A stretch of 64,000 nt of DNA, taken from Lantana camara (lineage: Eukaryota > Streptophyta > Magnoliopsida > Lamiales > Verbenaceae). The notes beneath the pieces are model-generated. The model had not been told where the DNA came from. It worked only from the letters and a program-made list of their open reading frames with translations, and did not search any database. Positions 46,212-57,800 of this stretch are shown here, piece after piece. The stretch lies in assembly GCA_037501455.1 (NCBI GenBank), contig CM074864.1:59456001-59520000 (forward strand), written 5' to 3'. The translations under genes were made by a program, and so were the position numbers. The stretch's first letter is position 1. The number at the start of each line of letters is the position of its first letter.

Positions 46212-46227
46212 CGGGCAAGTGGGAGAT
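46212..46227 (+). promoter_or_regulatory. Copia B polypurine tract
   Basis: CGGGCAAGTGGGAGAT directly before the 3' LTR; plus-strand priming site. Confidence 0.75.
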
Positions 46228-48123
46228 TGTTAGGAATAGTGCCCTAGAAAGCCGATTGGATATCCGCTTTGTGCTTTTCCTTATTGTAATCACAGACAAT
46301 CTTTGAATAAAATAACGAATTGAGGCAACACTTCTTTATATCCTCTTGTTTGGTATGCGTTTACTTTAGCTGTGCATGTATGAGAACTCCCCTAATCCTG
46401 ATGACTTTAGGACTCTACCATTTGGGTGAAATGGTTCATGAAACGAGCCCTACATCACATAAGTCATGATTAGTAAAATACTCCAAGCCGATGAGTCCTA
46501 CAGACAGTGGGAGTGTCAACCTGACTCCTCTAAGGCTTGCTTGTGGGATCACGCCCTTAAGAAGGACCACCTTGTTTCATGGAGGTGCAAAGTGTATAGT
46601 TGATACGTGCGTGATACATGAGGGTGCTTACTTCCATAAGTAAGTTCACTGAGGTGCCCCGTGTGAGAAGATTCCTAAATGGGAAAGAAAAAATAAAAAC
46701 TTCCAGATTAGGAAATATCTCACGAGTCACATCATTGATGTGATTAATTGATCCTTAGACTTGAGGTTCCATGTCACTTTATGAGTTAACTCTGTAGTCA
46801 TAGGTATAAGCTTTAAAGGGTGTTGCCTTAGACAACTGATTCAAGGCTTATGCTGGGGCTGCACAAGTGATTCATGAAAGTGAATGAGAATAAAGAAAGG
46901 ACCTACACTTGCGTCTGCAAGGTGATCTCTTAGTGCGTAAGTCATTCATATACCATATGGAGTCCTTGGCCAAGGCAGTAGATCAAGACATCAAGAAAAG
47001 GGTTTCTTGGGTTGAGATCAAATGGATATGAAATGCACTTTGCTTTAAGACCGGATTATTAGGGTTCTGATTATTCCCTTACCCTAGATCTTGGTTGGGA
47101 GATAGTAAGTAGGAGGATTGTATCTCACATGAATCAATGACTTAAAGGTTCTGTCGAATCTGAACATTCCAATTCAGCTAGGGGTTAAACATCTGTTGCT
47201 AGACTATGGTCGTTTAATCTGTGAACTGATTAATTAATTAGGGTCACTGCTAATTGAATTGAGAACCTAGAGAGTCACACACAACAACTTGGTTACATGA
47301 GTTAAGGCTTTAAAATGATTAAACGAGTTAATCGGGCCAAGAGGATTCCACACGTGTGAAACCACACGTGTGGGTGACGTGAGGAGCACGTGTCCTTGGG
47401 ACACGTGAGGAGCACGTGTATATATATATTAAATAATTAATGTGATTAATTATTTAATAAACTTTGGTTTAATTTTGAATTAAAAAGAAAGTCTTATTTT
47501 GGAGAAAAATAATCTATTTAGTTAATTGCGAGTTAATTAATTAGATAAATAAGCTATTTATTTATTAATAAATAAAGTATACTAATATCCAAAAGGGTTT
47601 GGATATTTTAGCTCTCTTAAAAGTTGATTTGAATTAGAATTCAAAGTCAAAGTCAAAATTACTTGATGATCAAGTAATTAGAGAGAGGGACCAAATCCTT
47701 GCCCCAAAAGGACTAGGGTTTGGCGTTCCCCTCCCTTTCCTAAATATAGGGGAGCATGAGAGAGTGATTGAAGTCTTTTGGTTCATGTGTTGAACACCAT
47801 CCTTTCTCCAAGATAAATTAAACCCTAGGATAAGCCTAAGCACGAACTAGAGAACTAGCATCCTTACTAGTTAGATTGTGGTCAAGTTGGTGGACTATCT
47901 CTAGAGAGCTTCAAGTTAGAAGTTTTGAAGATTCGAGCTTTACCAAGGAGAGGGGATGAAGCCGCGAGAAGAACGTTCTTGGGTGGCTTGAAACGCTTCG
48001 AGAAAGATTATTGAAAAGTAAGTTTCTAATCTCTACGAATTTGGATACACGATTGCGAGTCCAAGATCCTTTTGTTGGAAAATTTTTCAAATTCCGCTGC
48101 TTTCTGATTCCTGTTTTCCAACA
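46228..48123 (+). repeat. last LTR of the composite, apparently B/A chimera
   Basis: Its first 310 bp share LTR B markers (CCGATTGGATATCC, CATTTGGGTG, AAGGCTTGCTTG). From GCAAAGTGTATAG (46587 on) it shares LTR A markers (TTACTTCCATAAG, GAGAAGATTCC, GGAAAGAAAAAATA and no TTTCTATTTCAGG insert). It ends before ATTTT, the TSD of copy A. Confidence 0.85.
47351..47418 (+). promoter_or_regulatory. G-box array in the last LTR
   Basis: Five CACGTG motifs in 68 bp (one of the six positions reads GACGTG), followed by TATATATA. Confidence 0.7.
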
Positions 48124-48356
48124 ATTTTATTATTGAATTTTTTTATTTACTTAGCTTAATAACAAAATTTATTAATTTAAAATTAGAAGTTAAATTATTT
48201 TTATATAGATATAAGTTAATTGCTAATAATTATTAAATAACAATGAGTTATAATTTAAAATTACAAGCTTTGATTTGTAATATATATGTTAAAATTTTCA
48301 TGTAAATATAAAAAAGAAAAATTCCTCTTACATATATATAATTAGTAAAACTTTGA

Positions 48357-48765
48357 TATCGTCGTTATAACGGCTATATTTTGTCCAAAAATAAAAGTTG
48401 AAAATTTTTATTAAAAATATTACACTTAACCCCCAAATTAGTAAACAGGGATTGGTCAAGTGCTTTGAGGGTTCTTTTTCGAAGGCAAGGTCCCGGGTTC
48501 GAATCCCTTAGGCCACTTGGGGTGTGTGTGTTTAAAAAAAAAAAAAAAAAACCCAAATTAGTATAGTTAATTACAGTTAACCTCCAAGGGTAATATTGGA
48601 ATTAAAAAACTGACTAAAGTCAACGTAGGGTATTTTGGGATTTTCAGTCAAATATTTGCTGACATCAGCAATTTTCAAACGAAAATGAGGATTAAGTGTA
48701 ATTACTTAATTTTTGAAGGATGGTGTTTATAATTTAATCTAAAAATAGTGGTGAATTATAATTAC
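48357..48765 (-). repeat. foldback element, right arm (holds a SINE)
   Basis: Inverted copy of 30274-30565, enlarged by the SINE at 48444-48551 and its target duplication. Confidence 0.75.
48444..48551 (+). mobile_element. tRNA-derived SINE, 108 bp, TSD CCCAAATTAGTA
   Basis: An A-box-like TGGTCAAGTGC and a B box GGTTCGAATCC at the right spacing form an internal RNA polymerase III promoter. A short TG-rich tail and an 18-19 nt A-run follow. CCCAAATTAGTA is duplicated at 48432-48443 and 48552-48563. It does not fold as a full tRNA, since no matching acceptor stem follows the B box. Confidence 0.88.
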
Positions 48766-49471
48766 CTAATCTAATTTAGGGATTTAATTAACCCAAGAAA
48801 ATAATATATCAAACTACTTGGATAGAAAACCCCGATGAAAATACATTGTTGAAAGAAAGTATCAGCACATATTGAAGGTAGGCTACCAAGCGGAGTTTGG
48901 CGCACCCTAGAGGATGAATGGTTGTTATATTCAATGATCAAACAAACATAAAATAAATAAAAAACCTTTATTTCCCTAATAATGTGGGTGAGACGCAATT
49001 ATTGTACGTTAGCATTACATTTCATTTGTGTCCACGTTAACGTGTTCAGTTTAGATGATTCTTGGATTATGTCGAAATGCATTTCTACTCGTTGTTCGGC
49101 GATCAATAAAGGGGCATTTCGATAAACACCCCACGGTCGTATTGATTTTTTTTTTACATAAAATAAATAAAAAATTTAAAACCCAAAAAAAAAAAGTAAC
49201 ATAATAACATATAATAAAAACTAAAGGGTTGATGGATGCATGAAAAGTAACCACAAATATCTTTGAAAGTATATGTACAAGCAAGACTTAGTCCTAAAAA
49301 AACACAATAATGAATAAATGATTTTGTTAAAATATTGATTTTGTTGGTAGAAATCTTAATGTAAAAAATCTTTAATTCACATAAACAGCTAGCAAATTAA
49401 CATAATATTAATTCAATGTTAATGGAAAATTATAATGAATACTATTTTCACTCGGCTGGATCAATTTTCAC
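48766..49471. other. intergenic DNA upstream of Def3
   Basis: AT-rich; no gene or recognisable element. It does not obviously match the DNA upstream of Def2. Confidence 0.45.
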
Positions 49472-49478
49472 TATAAAA
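49472..49478 (+). promoter_or_regulatory. TATA box of Def3
   Basis: TATAAAA about 50 nt upstream of the Def3 ATG. Confidence 0.55.
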
Positions 49479-49526
49479 AAGCCACACCAAGTATATATAA
49501 TTATCAAAATTCAGTTCAAAATTAAC

Positions 49527-50681
49527 ATGGCTACAAAACTTCAAGGACTCCTATTAATATTTATCCTCATGGTTTCTGGTAATACTAATTCTTTTCCACA
49601 TTTCCTTTTTCTTGTAATCGGCATTTTGACATGAGACTGAAAAGAGAAAATTATGATATGCGACGAATAAAATTACCCAATTTTTTTACGTTTTCTTTAA
49701 CATAAAAACAAAGAAAGTAGTAAGAATATTCAAAAAATTCCCGAAAATCCTAAAAAATGGAGCCCTCTTGGCTTTCCTTTTTTGAAAACTTTTTTTTTTT
49801 TTTTTAAAACCTCTTCGCTTTCCTTAAGTCTTAACAACTTTTTGTATTCTAATTTTCCTTACGATAAGTTTAAATTAATTCTAACTCGGATCTGATTTGA
49901 TTAAACTGGTATAATTAAGGGATGAATGTTTTACATTTGCAATATAATTGGTGAAAAATTTAGAAAGAGTGACAAATCAAATGAAAAGTATAATATACTC
50001 ATCATTATAATTGGTTGGATCGACCAAATCATGTACGGACTAAAATTTTGCCAAAAGTACTAATTTCTCATTTACTACATCTCATCGACGCGAAACTAAA
50101 ATCTGGAGTCAAGATATATATTTATAGATTAAGTTAGACGATCAGGGGCAGCGCGGGTTCTGACGCTATCCTAAATATTTATGGTCTTTAGATTTTCTTT
50201 ATTTATTTTTTACATTTTTTAATTTTTGCATGCGAAAATTGTAAGAAGTAGCAATTTCTTCTCCCCCAAAATGTTAAAAAAGAAACTCATTTTACTCTCG
50301 ACCGCATATGTACCTGAATATACTTCATATAGGAATAATTTTGAAATTAAAGAAATTATAGATGATCCACGACCACTCTTTGATCTCCACTTCTGTTACT
50401 ACATATGCAACGAAATTTTGAGCTCAAGATTTTTCATCACTCCGAACATATGCGTGGCTAATATATCTAATTGTCTTTTTTTTCATGAAAAATATGATAT
50501 TTTGCAGAGGAGATGATTACGATGCGAGCCAAAGCAGCTATGTGTCGGTCGAATAGTAGAGTGTTCAGAGGTGCTTGCTTCAGCAGCAGAAACTGCGGAT
50601 CACTTTGCGAGAAAGAAGGATTTATGAATGGACAATGCAGATATTTTAAGTGCGTATGTAGTAAAGACTGCAATACAGGCA

Positions 50682-50712
<31 letters not shown>

Positions 50713-50851
50713 TGATGAGCCGCCTCCAGAAGGCCCTCCCGGCGAAGAACCGCCGGAGAAGGGCCCACCGGCTGATGGGCCGCCAGAAGAGGGCCCATCT
50801 GCTCATGAACAGAAGCCACATCTTGTTAACAGGAAATCTTTGGTTAATTAG
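49527..50851 (+). CDS. Def3: defensin with Gly linker and acidic Pro-rich tail (exons 49527-49578, 50508-50851)
   Basis: Exon 1 encodes a signal peptide MATKLQGLLLIFILMVS. A GTAATA donor at 49579 and a TTTGCAG acceptor ending at 50507 define a 929-bp phase-1 intron. Exon 2 has the same cysteine pattern as Def2 (C-X10-C-X5-C-X3-C-X9-C-X4-C-X-C-X3-C) with very few changes in the folded domain, then Gly-Ser-Gly10, a slightly shorter PPEG/PPADG tail and HLVNRKSLVN. The signal peptides of Def2 and Def3 differ far more than the mature peptides. The Def3 intron contains a Def2-exon-1-like remnant near 49806-49835. The donor GTAATA is weaker than GTAAGT, so splicing should be confirmed. Function unknown beyond family membership. 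Confidence 0.84.
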
Positions 50852-51575
50852 TCCTAATTAATTATAATTTTTATGCATTTAAATTACTAGCATTAACAGA
50901 GAAAGGAGGGCTGTGTGTAATCTCTGATATGATTAAATGTTTTGAACGAATAATGGAAATTACATATCTTTATTTGAGGAATGGCATTATCTTAACTAAT
51001 GCACAAATTCGTAATGCTGAAAGGTCATGGTAATTACTTAGATACATGTATATACGCTAACGAGATAGGTATGATGAATTTATAGAAAAGAAATTAGTTG
51101 TTATTAAATTAAAATAAAGAAAAAAAATCATGTTTCCAAATTACAAAAATCATATATTTTTTTAAGGGAACGTATCAACCGTACTAACACTAAAGAAAGT
51201 TACGTACAAAACATTCTAGTAAAATACCTAAATTCGCAGTAAAAACTCTTTTACTATGAATTTTTTACATAATAAATATTATACGGGTATAAAGGGTTCT
51301 TGTAATTTTCTAAATATGAGAAACCTCTTTTATTTTTATTATAAGCCAGAAATAAATACATTGAATGTTATATTAATTAATCCGTAGTATTAATGGAAAT
51401 TGTTTTCCATGCCATTTACCCAGTCTCACATTATAATAAGAGGAAATCTCTCTCTCCATATATATTTCTTTGCTTATTAATTAGTCTTAATTGTTGTGCC
51501 TATGTACTTAAAACTAGTATTAATGATTAGGAGAATGGTCGCTCAGTCATCTCTAGTAAACTTATTTTGAATGGA
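50852..51575. other. Def3 3' flank, duplicate of 4399-12000 without its insertions
   Basis: Follows the Def2 flank closely but lacks the hAT element of 4618-5049 and Copia C of 5241-11677. It is the unoccupied version of both sites. Confidence 0.8.
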
Positions 51576-54229
51576 TGTAGCACCCGTGACGATAAGCACC
51601 ACATCCCCCGCACTACAAGTCTAATCCACGCATGAAATTGATGATCCAGCATGAACCGGACTCATAGCGAACGGATGACAAAATAAAAACAACTCCCTGA
51701 CTAGGTGGAATCTAACCTTGTACCAATTAATTCAACAACCTGACGAGTGCAATGCGGAAGCAATGATACCAATAATAAAATTTAGTAATGGCTACAAGCC
51801 CAACAATTCCAATACATAATTTAAAAATTCATCATGCATCTTAACAACGGGTTCAACTACGCATGCAACCTGTCCCGAATCAATAATCAACAATAACTCA
51901 TAATTGACACACAGGCCCAAATACATAAAGGGATTTCCATTAGATCATACAATGTAAAATGTGACTCGAGTGTACAAGTGACTTGACAAGGAAAATAAAA
52001 CTCGACCTCCGCCTAGCAAGACCTGCATGAACTGAAAAGTGGGGAAGGATGGGTCAGTCTCTGGAAGACTGAGTGAGGAGGAGCTATACATATATATAGA
52101 AACATGCACATGCAAGTCATAAATCCCGAGCAAAGTTTTATTTAAAGTTAGTTCCCGAGAAGGGCAGATAAGGACTAGCAATGCTCGGTCTTTACGACTA
52201 ATTCATATTAATTCCATATGAATAATCATTAAGGTTCGGCGAGTGAGCGTACATAATCTCCATCCTTACTCCGACCGTGTACAATCAATAGGGAATATTT
52301 TTTAAAATGTGATCATGCAGTCAATCATTCAATCAGTCAGTCATTCATAGGTTCAAAAATAAACAGGAACAATACAGTCCAACCTTCTTCCTCCGTGGTG
52401 ATGGTCAGGCCTGCAGATCCGAACCATCCAATTCTTTCTCCCCGCCAGGGGTAGCCCAGTCGCGGGAGACAATCGGTGCAGTATGAGACGGGGGATCATG
52501 ACTCCTACCCGCTCCTTCGATGGTATGGGAACCACCGGCTCAGGAATACTCCGCCTCCCCATCTCCTAGGTCGCGCAGAGGTATTCCCAATGGGTACTAC
52601 GTGCAAGGGTTCTTTCCGTAGTCCCGATGCCGATCCGGTCACCAATCCCACGTTTCCCCGGGCCCAATAACATGAACATGATGTGCATATCTCGCCAAAA
52701 CATTTAAAGTGATGCTCGTAATTATCATAATTCATTTCATAATCCATGAGAAACATTTACTCGATAAGAATTTACTCGATGACTTTACTTTGAAAACTAT
52801 ATATATATACTTTAGGTTTTTGGCCAAAACTTATCACATAAAGGTTATAGGGTTTGATACTTATCTAGAACGAAAACACCCTTACCTGGAATACCATGAG
52901 ACAAGGAACATGTGTAATATGGGTGCCTATTCGATCCGGAAGTCTCCACCCTGGAGAAGAACTGTACAAGAGAAGGCATAACGTGTACTCGTGAGAAAAG
53001 ACTCGATATGATACCAAATAGGACGCACGGCAATGCTTATGAAGTGAAGTATCGTGTCATAACATAATTCAATATGTAATGAAGCATAAGAATGTCATGA
53101 AATGGTCACTCTCGCACGAAAAGTTTAAAACCGCGTAGACATGCAGAGTGGAACCGCGAGTGGTGCTTGGGTTGGAGCATAAGCCAACTATTTCAGCCCA
53201 AGAATGTTTTTCATCAAATTTCGGAATAAGTTCTTCCTAAGGGTAAGGCTCCGTCTGGTAGCCAACACGTAACAATTAGCAAAAAAAGTGATCGTGTTCC
53301 TATGCTCAATTACTCAAACAAATTCAATTCATATATCAAGCACGGATTCAAACAATCAAACTTAAGCAAGTAAAGACCAAGGAGTGTCAAATAAGAGCAT
53401 AATTATCGATTAATCAAGCATATAATTCATATAAGTCACATACGGGAGCCAAGGAAGTGAAAGGATTGCAATATGAGGGGTTTTGGTGAAGTTTGGCAAA
53501 AATGGACAATTTTCGAAAATACACATGTTGTGGTAAAACAAGAATATCTTAAGTTCTAGAAGTTGAAATTGGGTTTTGTTTATTGGATATGAAAGTAGAC
53601 ATGTAGACCTTTAAAATGATATGGCTCGTATTCTAGTTCCAAACGAGGAGGAAATGGCGTAGGTCCGAAGTTGAAGGAGTGCAGACTTTCAGTAAAGTGG
53701 CGACACGAAAAATAGTTGATTGTATCTCACATATTAGAAATGTTAATGAGGTGATTTCAATTGTAGAGTATTATAGACTTCAAGAGGTTTCCGTGAGTTC
53801 AAAAATAAGGTCAATCGGAGTTCGTATGAGGGAGAAACGCCCGTTTGAAAAATGCACTGAAAGCAGAAACGGGCGTTTGAAAAGGCGCGGATGAGGTAGT
53901 AGCTTTCTACACGGGCGTTTGGTGAATGAACTGAGAACCCAAACGCCTGTTTGGGTATGTTATGTCCAAAAAAAGAGCAGGGGATCAAATATTGCTCGAA
54001 TGGAAGGCTCCAAATTCATCCCAAATCATCACCCCAACCAAAACAACTCACAAAAACCTCAAAACACAAGATATAGCACACCAAACACATTAAAACAAGT
54101 TTTAATCCATGAATTCAACCAACCCACATCAAAATACACACATATACACATACACACATATATACACATATATCTATATACACACCTTGAAATAGGATGA
54201 GGGAGATGGAGGAAATGAAACGATGGAGA
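51576..54229 (-). mobile_element. antisense Gypsy LTR fragment
   Basis: On the plus strand it starts TGTAGCACCCGTGACG, the complement of the ...GGTGCTACA end of the LTRs at 24260 and 54880. It continues through segments complementary to the 24260 LTR, for example GGTGAAGTTTGGCAAAAATGGACAATTTT at about 53490 against 25570-25600. The TGTAACGCC end is not reached; the CACTA terminus begins at 54230. The rest presumably lies beyond the CACTA element, outside the window. An internal cluster AAACGGGCGTTT/AAACGCC is at 53838-53950. Confidence 0.75.
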
Positions 54230-54879
54230 CACTACAAGAAAATCCCCGAATCCCGACAGAAGAAGCCGTCGGTTTTCCGTCGGACATTCCGACGGGATAG
54301 CCATGACAGACCAACGGAATTGCGATGAACAATTGATAAAAAAATAAATGAAAAGTACCGCCGGTAATCCGTTGGAAAGTATGGCGGGACAACAAAAAAA
54401 TTCCGCCAATTATTTCAGACGGTATTGCCGTCGGATTATTGTCGGACTTCCGTTGGAGCATTTGGTGCATTTTCTGCGCTGTTAATTTGCCACGGAATTC
54501 CGACGGCCACCCGTCGGTATATTCGCGTAAAATTTTTTGCGGATCCGACGAACAGTTTACAGTCGTTATTCCGTCGGTTCATACCTATTATCCGATGGAT
54601 AACCGACGTAAAGTCACCGTCGGATTATTTGTATAACCATCTGCCTTTTATCTGACCAACAAAGTCCCGACGATTAATTCCATCGGTCTATTTCAATGCA
54701 CATTACGACGGATTACCGACGGACTTATGCCGTTGGTGGGTATATATTTACATTTGCAGTACTACCGATGGAGTTATTTCGTTGGTTTTCCGTTGGTGTC
54801 ACTTTATTTTCCGACTGGTTTTCCCGTCGAAATATTTTGCAGATGTATTTACGGATGTCTGAAATTTTTTCCCCCCAAT
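54230..54879. repeat. CACTA subterminal repeat region
   Basis: Many copies in both orientations of CCGTCGG, CCGACGG and variants such as TTCCGTTGG, from 54265 to about 54835. In En/Spm elements such repeats are binding sites for the element's DNA-binding protein. Confidence 0.8.
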
Positions 54880-57800
54880 TGTGACACCCCGTTCGTCCGA
54901 CGTATAAGGTACGCTGCGTTCCAAACTTTTAATGTGTTTAATTATGTGATTTTATATTTTTTTCGAGGCCCTATTTTGAACTCTTTTAGAGTTTAGGGGC
55001 CCCTTTGTAATTTTCTCCTTTAAGGGGTTTTTCGGTCATTTCTCGTTCGGTCGAGATTTTGACCTCTTTGACCCCTTCAACGCGTCCGGGGCTGCGAAAC
55101 GAGTCCGTAGACTCTAAGTTTGCCCCATTCTGACTTCGTTAGCTCGTTCGTTCGATCGTTTTTGCGTACGAGGACCCGAGATATATACCCCGAATCCTCG
55201 TAATTCGTGCCAAAAGATCAGACCTCAGCCTGCATCGTCTTCCTCCAGCGAATAACACTGTTCACACACTCGAAGGTGTGATTTCACACACATGCTCGTT
55301 CTCCCTCGTTTCTCGACGGAATTCGACGAATCAATAGTCGAAATTCATCAGCTCGACGAGCCCGTCACAACCGTACCAACTTCGTGGCTAACCGACGACC
55401 CACGGCGGCACAGCGGCGGCCTGAAAGTGGCGGGTGGCGCCACCACTTCGTCGCCGGCGATCCGGCGACTTTCGCCGGCCAACCACTACCCTACCCTACG
55501 TTTTTGACCCTTCCCGTTCCATTTCCGACCTCCTTTTTGAGCGAATCGCGGCGGAGACGGCGGAATCGGCGGTGGCGCGGCGGCAGAACTTCGGCGGCGA
55601 TTTGGGCCCTTTTCCGGGCCGGTTTTGGTGTTGGTCGCTTCACGAAAGTTGCTTAGAACGACGGAAACTAGCGGATGGCGTTGGCCCCGACTCGAGAACC
55701 GGCCGGCGGCGGCGAACCGGTGGCGGACCGGGCCTGGACCGGCGGTCCGATTTTCCGGCGACTTTTCCGGCGGTTAGCTTGGGGGCTTTTGTAGGGCTCG
55801 TTACAAGCTTTCCAGCGGTATGTCCGGATTTTATTTTCGTTTAGCGGTTTGTATTTAATTTCAGTTTTCGTCGTTGGAATTTAGTTCGGTTTTCCGTCAA
55901 CGAAGTCCCGTGTGTTTGGTATTTTCTGAAATTGGTTGAGGGTTTTTGTCAAGCAGGCCGAGGCGTACGTTTCTGTCCTTCCGGGGATTTTTCCGACCAC
56001 CGGAGGCGGTGTTCCGGTGGCGGCCGGTGGCTGTTCGGCCGGCCACGGTGGTGGCATTCCGACGACTTTCGGACAGTAGGTCCGTTTCGTTGTGGTGAGT
56101 CCAACGCCACTTTCCGTTCGTCAATCGGATGTCCGGTTGATTTTATATGAATTTTTGAAGTTATTGTATTTATTTTCGTTAATTGTTTTAATTGTAAATT
56201 CGGCTTTGTATGAACTCTGAAATGGAAATTGTGAATTGTATGATATATGAAAACTTGTATGAATTATAATTTGAAATATTTGGATAATTTGATTTGTAAA
56301 TTGAACCCCCGACTTGTTAATGTTGCTACTTGGATTGCTATAGAGGGGGTGTTTGTGTAATTTTGAGTAAAGTAGGAATTTGTTTAAATTAAATTAATAG
56401 ACCTTAATAATGAAATCTTAAATGTAATGTATGAATTGAATATGTAACGTATGAATTTAATGAACTTAGTTTGATTAGAATTTGACTTATATGAAATATG
56501 AGACAAGCTATTATGATTTATTTGATTTGTGAGCTACGTGAATTTGTATGAAATGCGTTATGAATTTTCTGAACTTTGTTAATTGAATTTGTTAGGCATT
56601 AAAGGAATTGATATGAAATGATATGAAGTGTTTTGTCTTTAATTTCGTTATTTGCATTAATTATGCTTGAGCATGTGCCGTGCGTCTTTGTATAGTTGTC
56701 TGAGTCTGAGTCTGAGTTCTGTGCTGTATTTGGTGTGTTCAGTGGGTACAGGTGCACCCGGGGTGGTGACAAGTGAGTCGTGCAGGTTCCGGGGTGGACC
56801 TTCTGCTTTGTGTTCGGCTGTGTTTGGTGCCAGGTGAGGTTTTAGGATTTTTGTTTTAGTTACAGCGACCTACAACATTCTGTGCTCGTTTTCAAGCCTG
56901 CATGCGATTATTCTATTATATTTATATAATAGATACGTGTTTATATGATATGTTTATGAATTTGTCATACGGTTAAAGGTTTTCGAACTGTATATGTACG
57001 AGCATATGTAAGCTTGAAATGTTTTGCAACGAGGCTATGCTCCAAACCGTGTGTCTTCATACCAGCTGCGGATTAGGATGACACGGAGAGGTACGTTTAT
57101 AGCATATGCTAAGTTGCAAGGTATGGTATGCTCCGATAAGGTACGTAAGTATGATTTGATTCGATATGATAAGTTTGATATGTAGCGAGTTATGATCTGT
57201 TCTGATATGCTATGTTCTGGTGTGTTGGGCCCCGAGACGTGGGTAAGGGGGACCCGGGACGACCATGGGGTCGCCGGTTATGACCCCTGTGCACGTTCTC
57301 ATTTGAGATATTCACGTGCGACCTAGGGAGGTTGGGAAGGCGTGGTATCTTGAGCCCTCGGTGGATAACCGGGGAAGGCACAGTGTGGGTTCGCTACCCC
57401 GTGTGTGTTTGTATCTGTATGAGTAGTGAGGGTTTGCTCCCCGAACTACATGGTGTTGGGGTTGGATTGTTTATGATATTTGTTGATTTCTGATATGATA
57501 CGTATGATTCGATATGGAAGTAAGGTGGGAGACCCGTTACTCGCCGGGTATATGATTATGATATGTTATGTTGATTATGAAACGGGATAGGAGCTTTCTC
57601 TCTTAATAAAATATGAGTATGCTCAGTTTGTTAAGTTATGAATAAGATAAGATATGTATAAGTTTGATTTGATATGATATGTATAAGTTGATTTGATATG
57701 ATATGTATAAGTTCGATTTGGAAATGGTTTTGGTATGCAAAACCCTACTCCCGGTTCATAATCTTTCTTTTGATACGTGCTCTGCTCCTTATTATGTATA

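Larger units (their letters stand above)
30697..48123 (+). mobile_element. Copia composite A/B: three LTRs, two gag-pol copies, TSD ATTTT
   Basis: LTRs at 30697-32615, 38096-40039 and 46228-48123 belong to one family (TGTTAGGAATAGTGCCC...CCAACA). ATTTT precedes the first (30692-30696) and follows the last (48124-48128), so the outer pair bounds one insertion. Copy B inserted in the RT region of copy A at 38096. The rest of A's RT-RNase H and one LTR are missing, and the last LTR looks like a B/A chimera. Tork/Angela-like by general protein similarity, but the lineage is not resolved. Confidence 0.85.
30274..48765. mobile_element. foldback element with ~300-bp inverted arms, split by a Copia composite
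   Basis: The left arm (about 30274-30565) and right arm (about 48357-48765) are inverted copies. TTACAATTCACCATCATTTTT, the GCTGACGTCAGCAA/GCTGACATCAGCAA block, CTTTGGTCAG/CTGACTAAAG and TTTTTGGACAAAAT each have their complement in the opposite arm. The interior is AT-rich with no coding. The 17.4-kb Copia composite sits inside it and a SINE sits in the right arm. A MULE-like foldback or large MITE is likely. No target duplication was identified. Confidence 0.7.

Noticed and set aside
30697..48123. Two separate, independently inserted Copia elements side by side
   Set aside because: There are only three LTRs, the ATTTT target repeat brackets the outer pair, and B's left LTR interrupts A's RT, so this is a nested and recombined composite.
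48444..48551. Possible tRNA gene (B box GGTTCGAATCC)
   Set aside because: There is no acceptor stem or anticodon arm; an A-tail and a 12-bp target duplication identify a SINE.
55384..55844. Overlapping open frames of 90-136 codons in the solo LTR
   Set aside because: The block is GC-rich LTR sequence with frames open by composition; no domain is seen.
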